Shown here one piece after another: positions 62,745 through 64,000 of a stretch of 64,000 nt of DNA (positions are counted from its first letter, which is position 1; every line of letters begins with the position of its first letter). Position numbers and translations under genes: made by a program. A model generated the notes under the pieces. It did no database searches. It was not told where the DNA came from and saw only the letters and a program-made list of their open reading frames with translations. This DNA is from Volvox africanus (taxonomy: Eukaryota; Chlorophyta; Chlorophyceae; Chlamydomonadales; Volvocaceae), in the NCBI GenBank assembly GCA_030268105.1, contig BSDZ01000017.1, forward strand, positions 806,001-870,000, given 5' to 3'.

Positions 62745-63245
62745 ATCTTTACGTTCTCGCATGTTGCAATGGAGGGCTTGGAAAGGTTTGTTGAGAATGG
62801 ATAAGTGAAGGGGATTGACCTGAAGACGAGTAAGGCATCCACGTCCGTTGTCTCTTCACGTTCTTGGAATAATGCAATGGAGGGCTTGGAAAGGTTTGTT
62901 GAGAATGGATTAGTGAAGGGGTTGACATGAAGACGAGTAAGGCATCCACGTCCGTGAAGTGCGGCGAATGCACCCTGTCGAGGCTAAACCGTGCATTTGC
63001 ATCATGCACATGCAACATGCACATGCATCTGGGCACGTATCCGAGAAGCCAGTAGAGCGGATACGAGTGGATACAATATACAATATGTGCGTGGAACTAT
63101 GCCGAAGAAGACCTCGAAGGATGTGCGGCATGCACGCGAAACTATACGACTACGCAGCGTAGCTATTAAGCCCTAAAGGCTCGGCCAACCTGTCTTTTCC
63201 CACATTGCAAATGTCGGCGGCTTGTCGTCACGTCCGTCATCACGC
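62745..63245. repeat. Chimeric Copia-derived repeat, reverse copy
   Basis: Reverse-orientation relative of 3893-4340. Pre-integrase-like coding is on the plus strand (SEKPVERIR, MPKKTSKDVRH), and a Gag-start-like piece (GKDRLAEPLGLNSYAA) is on the minus strand at about 63140-63205, with an in-frame stop. Its left part contains an internal duplication: CAATGGAGGGCTTGG to CACGTCCGT at 62767-62850 and again at 62875-62958. Confidence 0.6.
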
Positions 63246-63490
63246 TTCACGTTGCTGTGCTTCACGTTGCCGCGCTTCACGTTGTGCTTCTTGTATCTTG
63301 TCTCTTCACGTTCGTAGGGTAGGCACGAACCGTGCAGAGCCGGACGGATTGACGAAAGGATGGCGACGCCCAAGTAGCAGGTCTCAGCCAAAACAGCATC
63401 AACATGCCCGCTGGTGCGCCCAGTACGGGAGGTACAAGTACGGGAGGTACCAGTACGGGAGATTACGCATTCACAAAGCTGCGACATAAC
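63246..63490. repeat. Short-word repeats, no gene
   Basis: TTCACGTTGC words (63246-63290), then sequence related to 4341-4560 in reverse. At about 63418-63462 there are three near-copies of CAGTACGGGAGGTAC. Open frames here are repeat-driven. Confidence 0.5.
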
Positions 63491-64000
63491 ACATTCAATA
63501 ACACAATCATTTCCATTGATAACCAACATGGATTTGAGTTATCAATCGATGGATGAAATGCAAGGATGTGTGCACCAAGGGGGTGCAATGACTGTCCACT
63601 CAACAAGGTGAGGCAGTCATGAGACACCTTAGGTTCATCCGGGAGAAGTAGGCTATGCTGAGGATAAAGTTGTTATCAAATAATAAAAAGCTCACGCATT
63701 ATTTAATGGTCGTCCATTACAGGGACCTTTCATTTGCATGCAGTTGTTGATGTTGCCTGAACGCTTCAGGTTGTCACGCTCTCCTTTCATGACTGCTTCT
63801 AATGTCTGATTGAGCTACTCCAATTATCCGCGGCATTTCCTTGGCGGTGGTGTCAGTAGCCGTAGCATTCGGAGCGGACACGTTGCGAGGCATCCTCAGT
63901 GATTCATCAGAGCTATCCGGGGTACTCATAATCGATTACTAGTAATTATAATGAAGCCAGGGCGCTTAGGTGCCAAACGCCTTAGTCCGCCGTGCTGTTA
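63491..64000. other. Unassigned right end of window
   Basis: No match to C1, C2, C3, G1 or G2 is recognised. Contains CAAGGGGGTGCAATGACTGTC near 63578, which resembles a PPT followed by TG, and the small hairpin CCTGAACGCTTCAGG at about 63756-63770. Only the small minus-strand ORF listed separately is worth noting. Confidence 0.4.
63774..63929 (-). CDS. Hypothetical 51-residue ORF
   Basis: Begins MSTPDSSDESLRMPRNVSAP at ATG 63929 and ends with TGA at 63774-63776. Hydrophilic, Ser/Thr/Asp-rich, no recognised domain. Such a start would fit the N-terminus of another Gag read leftwards, but nothing after the stop supports it. Confidence 0.15.
   Translation of the reverse strand: MSTPDSSDESLRMPRNVSAPNATATDTTAKEMPRIIGVAQSDIRSSHERRA

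Noticed and set aside
1..64000. CRISPR arrays, rRNA, tRNA genes, bacterial operons.
   Set aside because: No regularly spaced short repeats with unique spacers, no rRNA-like or tRNA-like stretch recognised. tRNA-like matches are only the short primer sites of the elements.

Overview
The window is eukaryotic nuclear DNA that consists almost entirely of LTR retrotransposons. It shows LTR-bounded Copia (Ty1) and chromodomain Gypsy (Ty3) elements with 5-bp target-site duplications (TSDs), tRNA primer-binding sites (PBS) and polypurine tracts (PPT). I see no host gene, tRNA, rRNA, CRISPR or bacterial feature. The host cannot be named from this sequence. An alga or other protist is a weak guess, based on the divergent polyproteins and on a Copia primer site of the half-tRNA type. 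Five families are named here for convenience: Copia C1, C2 and C3, and Gypsy G1 and G2.

Layout. (1) Positions 36-8102 and 8103-23347 are two tandem copies of an about 8.07-kb unit: C1 (minus strand), then a degenerate spacer with C3 debris (minus), then the C2 5' LTR and start of C2 gag (plus). The second copy is longer because a 7.17-kb G1 element (G1-1, 9357-16526, TSD ACACG) landed in its C1 reverse transcriptase. Positions 1-35 are the end of a further C2 gag fragment, so the array probably continues to the left. (2) From 22395 to 59776 lies one C2 element (TSD TCTCT) split by two insertions: G1-2 (25704-49777, TSD CATGG) and G2-4 (50133-57621, TSD GTATC). G1-2 is split by a G2 block (29557-46466, TSD GTTTC), made of a remnant element G2-3, an element G2-1 inside it, and G2-2 (36460-43930, TSD ATAGT) inside the 5' LTR of G2-1. 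The nest C3 > C2 > G1-2 > G2-3 > G2-1 > G2-2 is six levels deep. (3) Positions 59777-62285 hold the other half of C3, with a solo C1-type LTR in it. (4) From 62286 to 64000 are decayed repeats and unassigned sequence.

Workings of the elements. C1, C2 and C3 encode single Gag-Pol polyproteins (Gag, protease, integrase, RT, RNase H), and all copies here are broken. G1 and G2 carry Gag, then Pol in the same frame after a single UAG, then protease, RT, RNase H, integrase and a C-terminal chromodomain. In both Gypsy families a 7-bp RNA stem with an 18-nt loop begins exactly 7 nt after the UAG, and its pairing is kept by a compensatory base change. This points to programmed stop-codon readthrough. 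Both families also share an unusual domain between the UAG and the protease, and a two-part upstream ORF that looks spliced. G2-2 and G2-4 have uninterrupted gag and pol; the other elements carry nonsense, frameshift or insertion damage.

History inferred from nesting: C3 came first and C2 inserted into it. The C1/C2 unit was then duplicated in tandem. G1 and G2 insertions followed, and an LTR-LTR recombination deleted most of G2-3.
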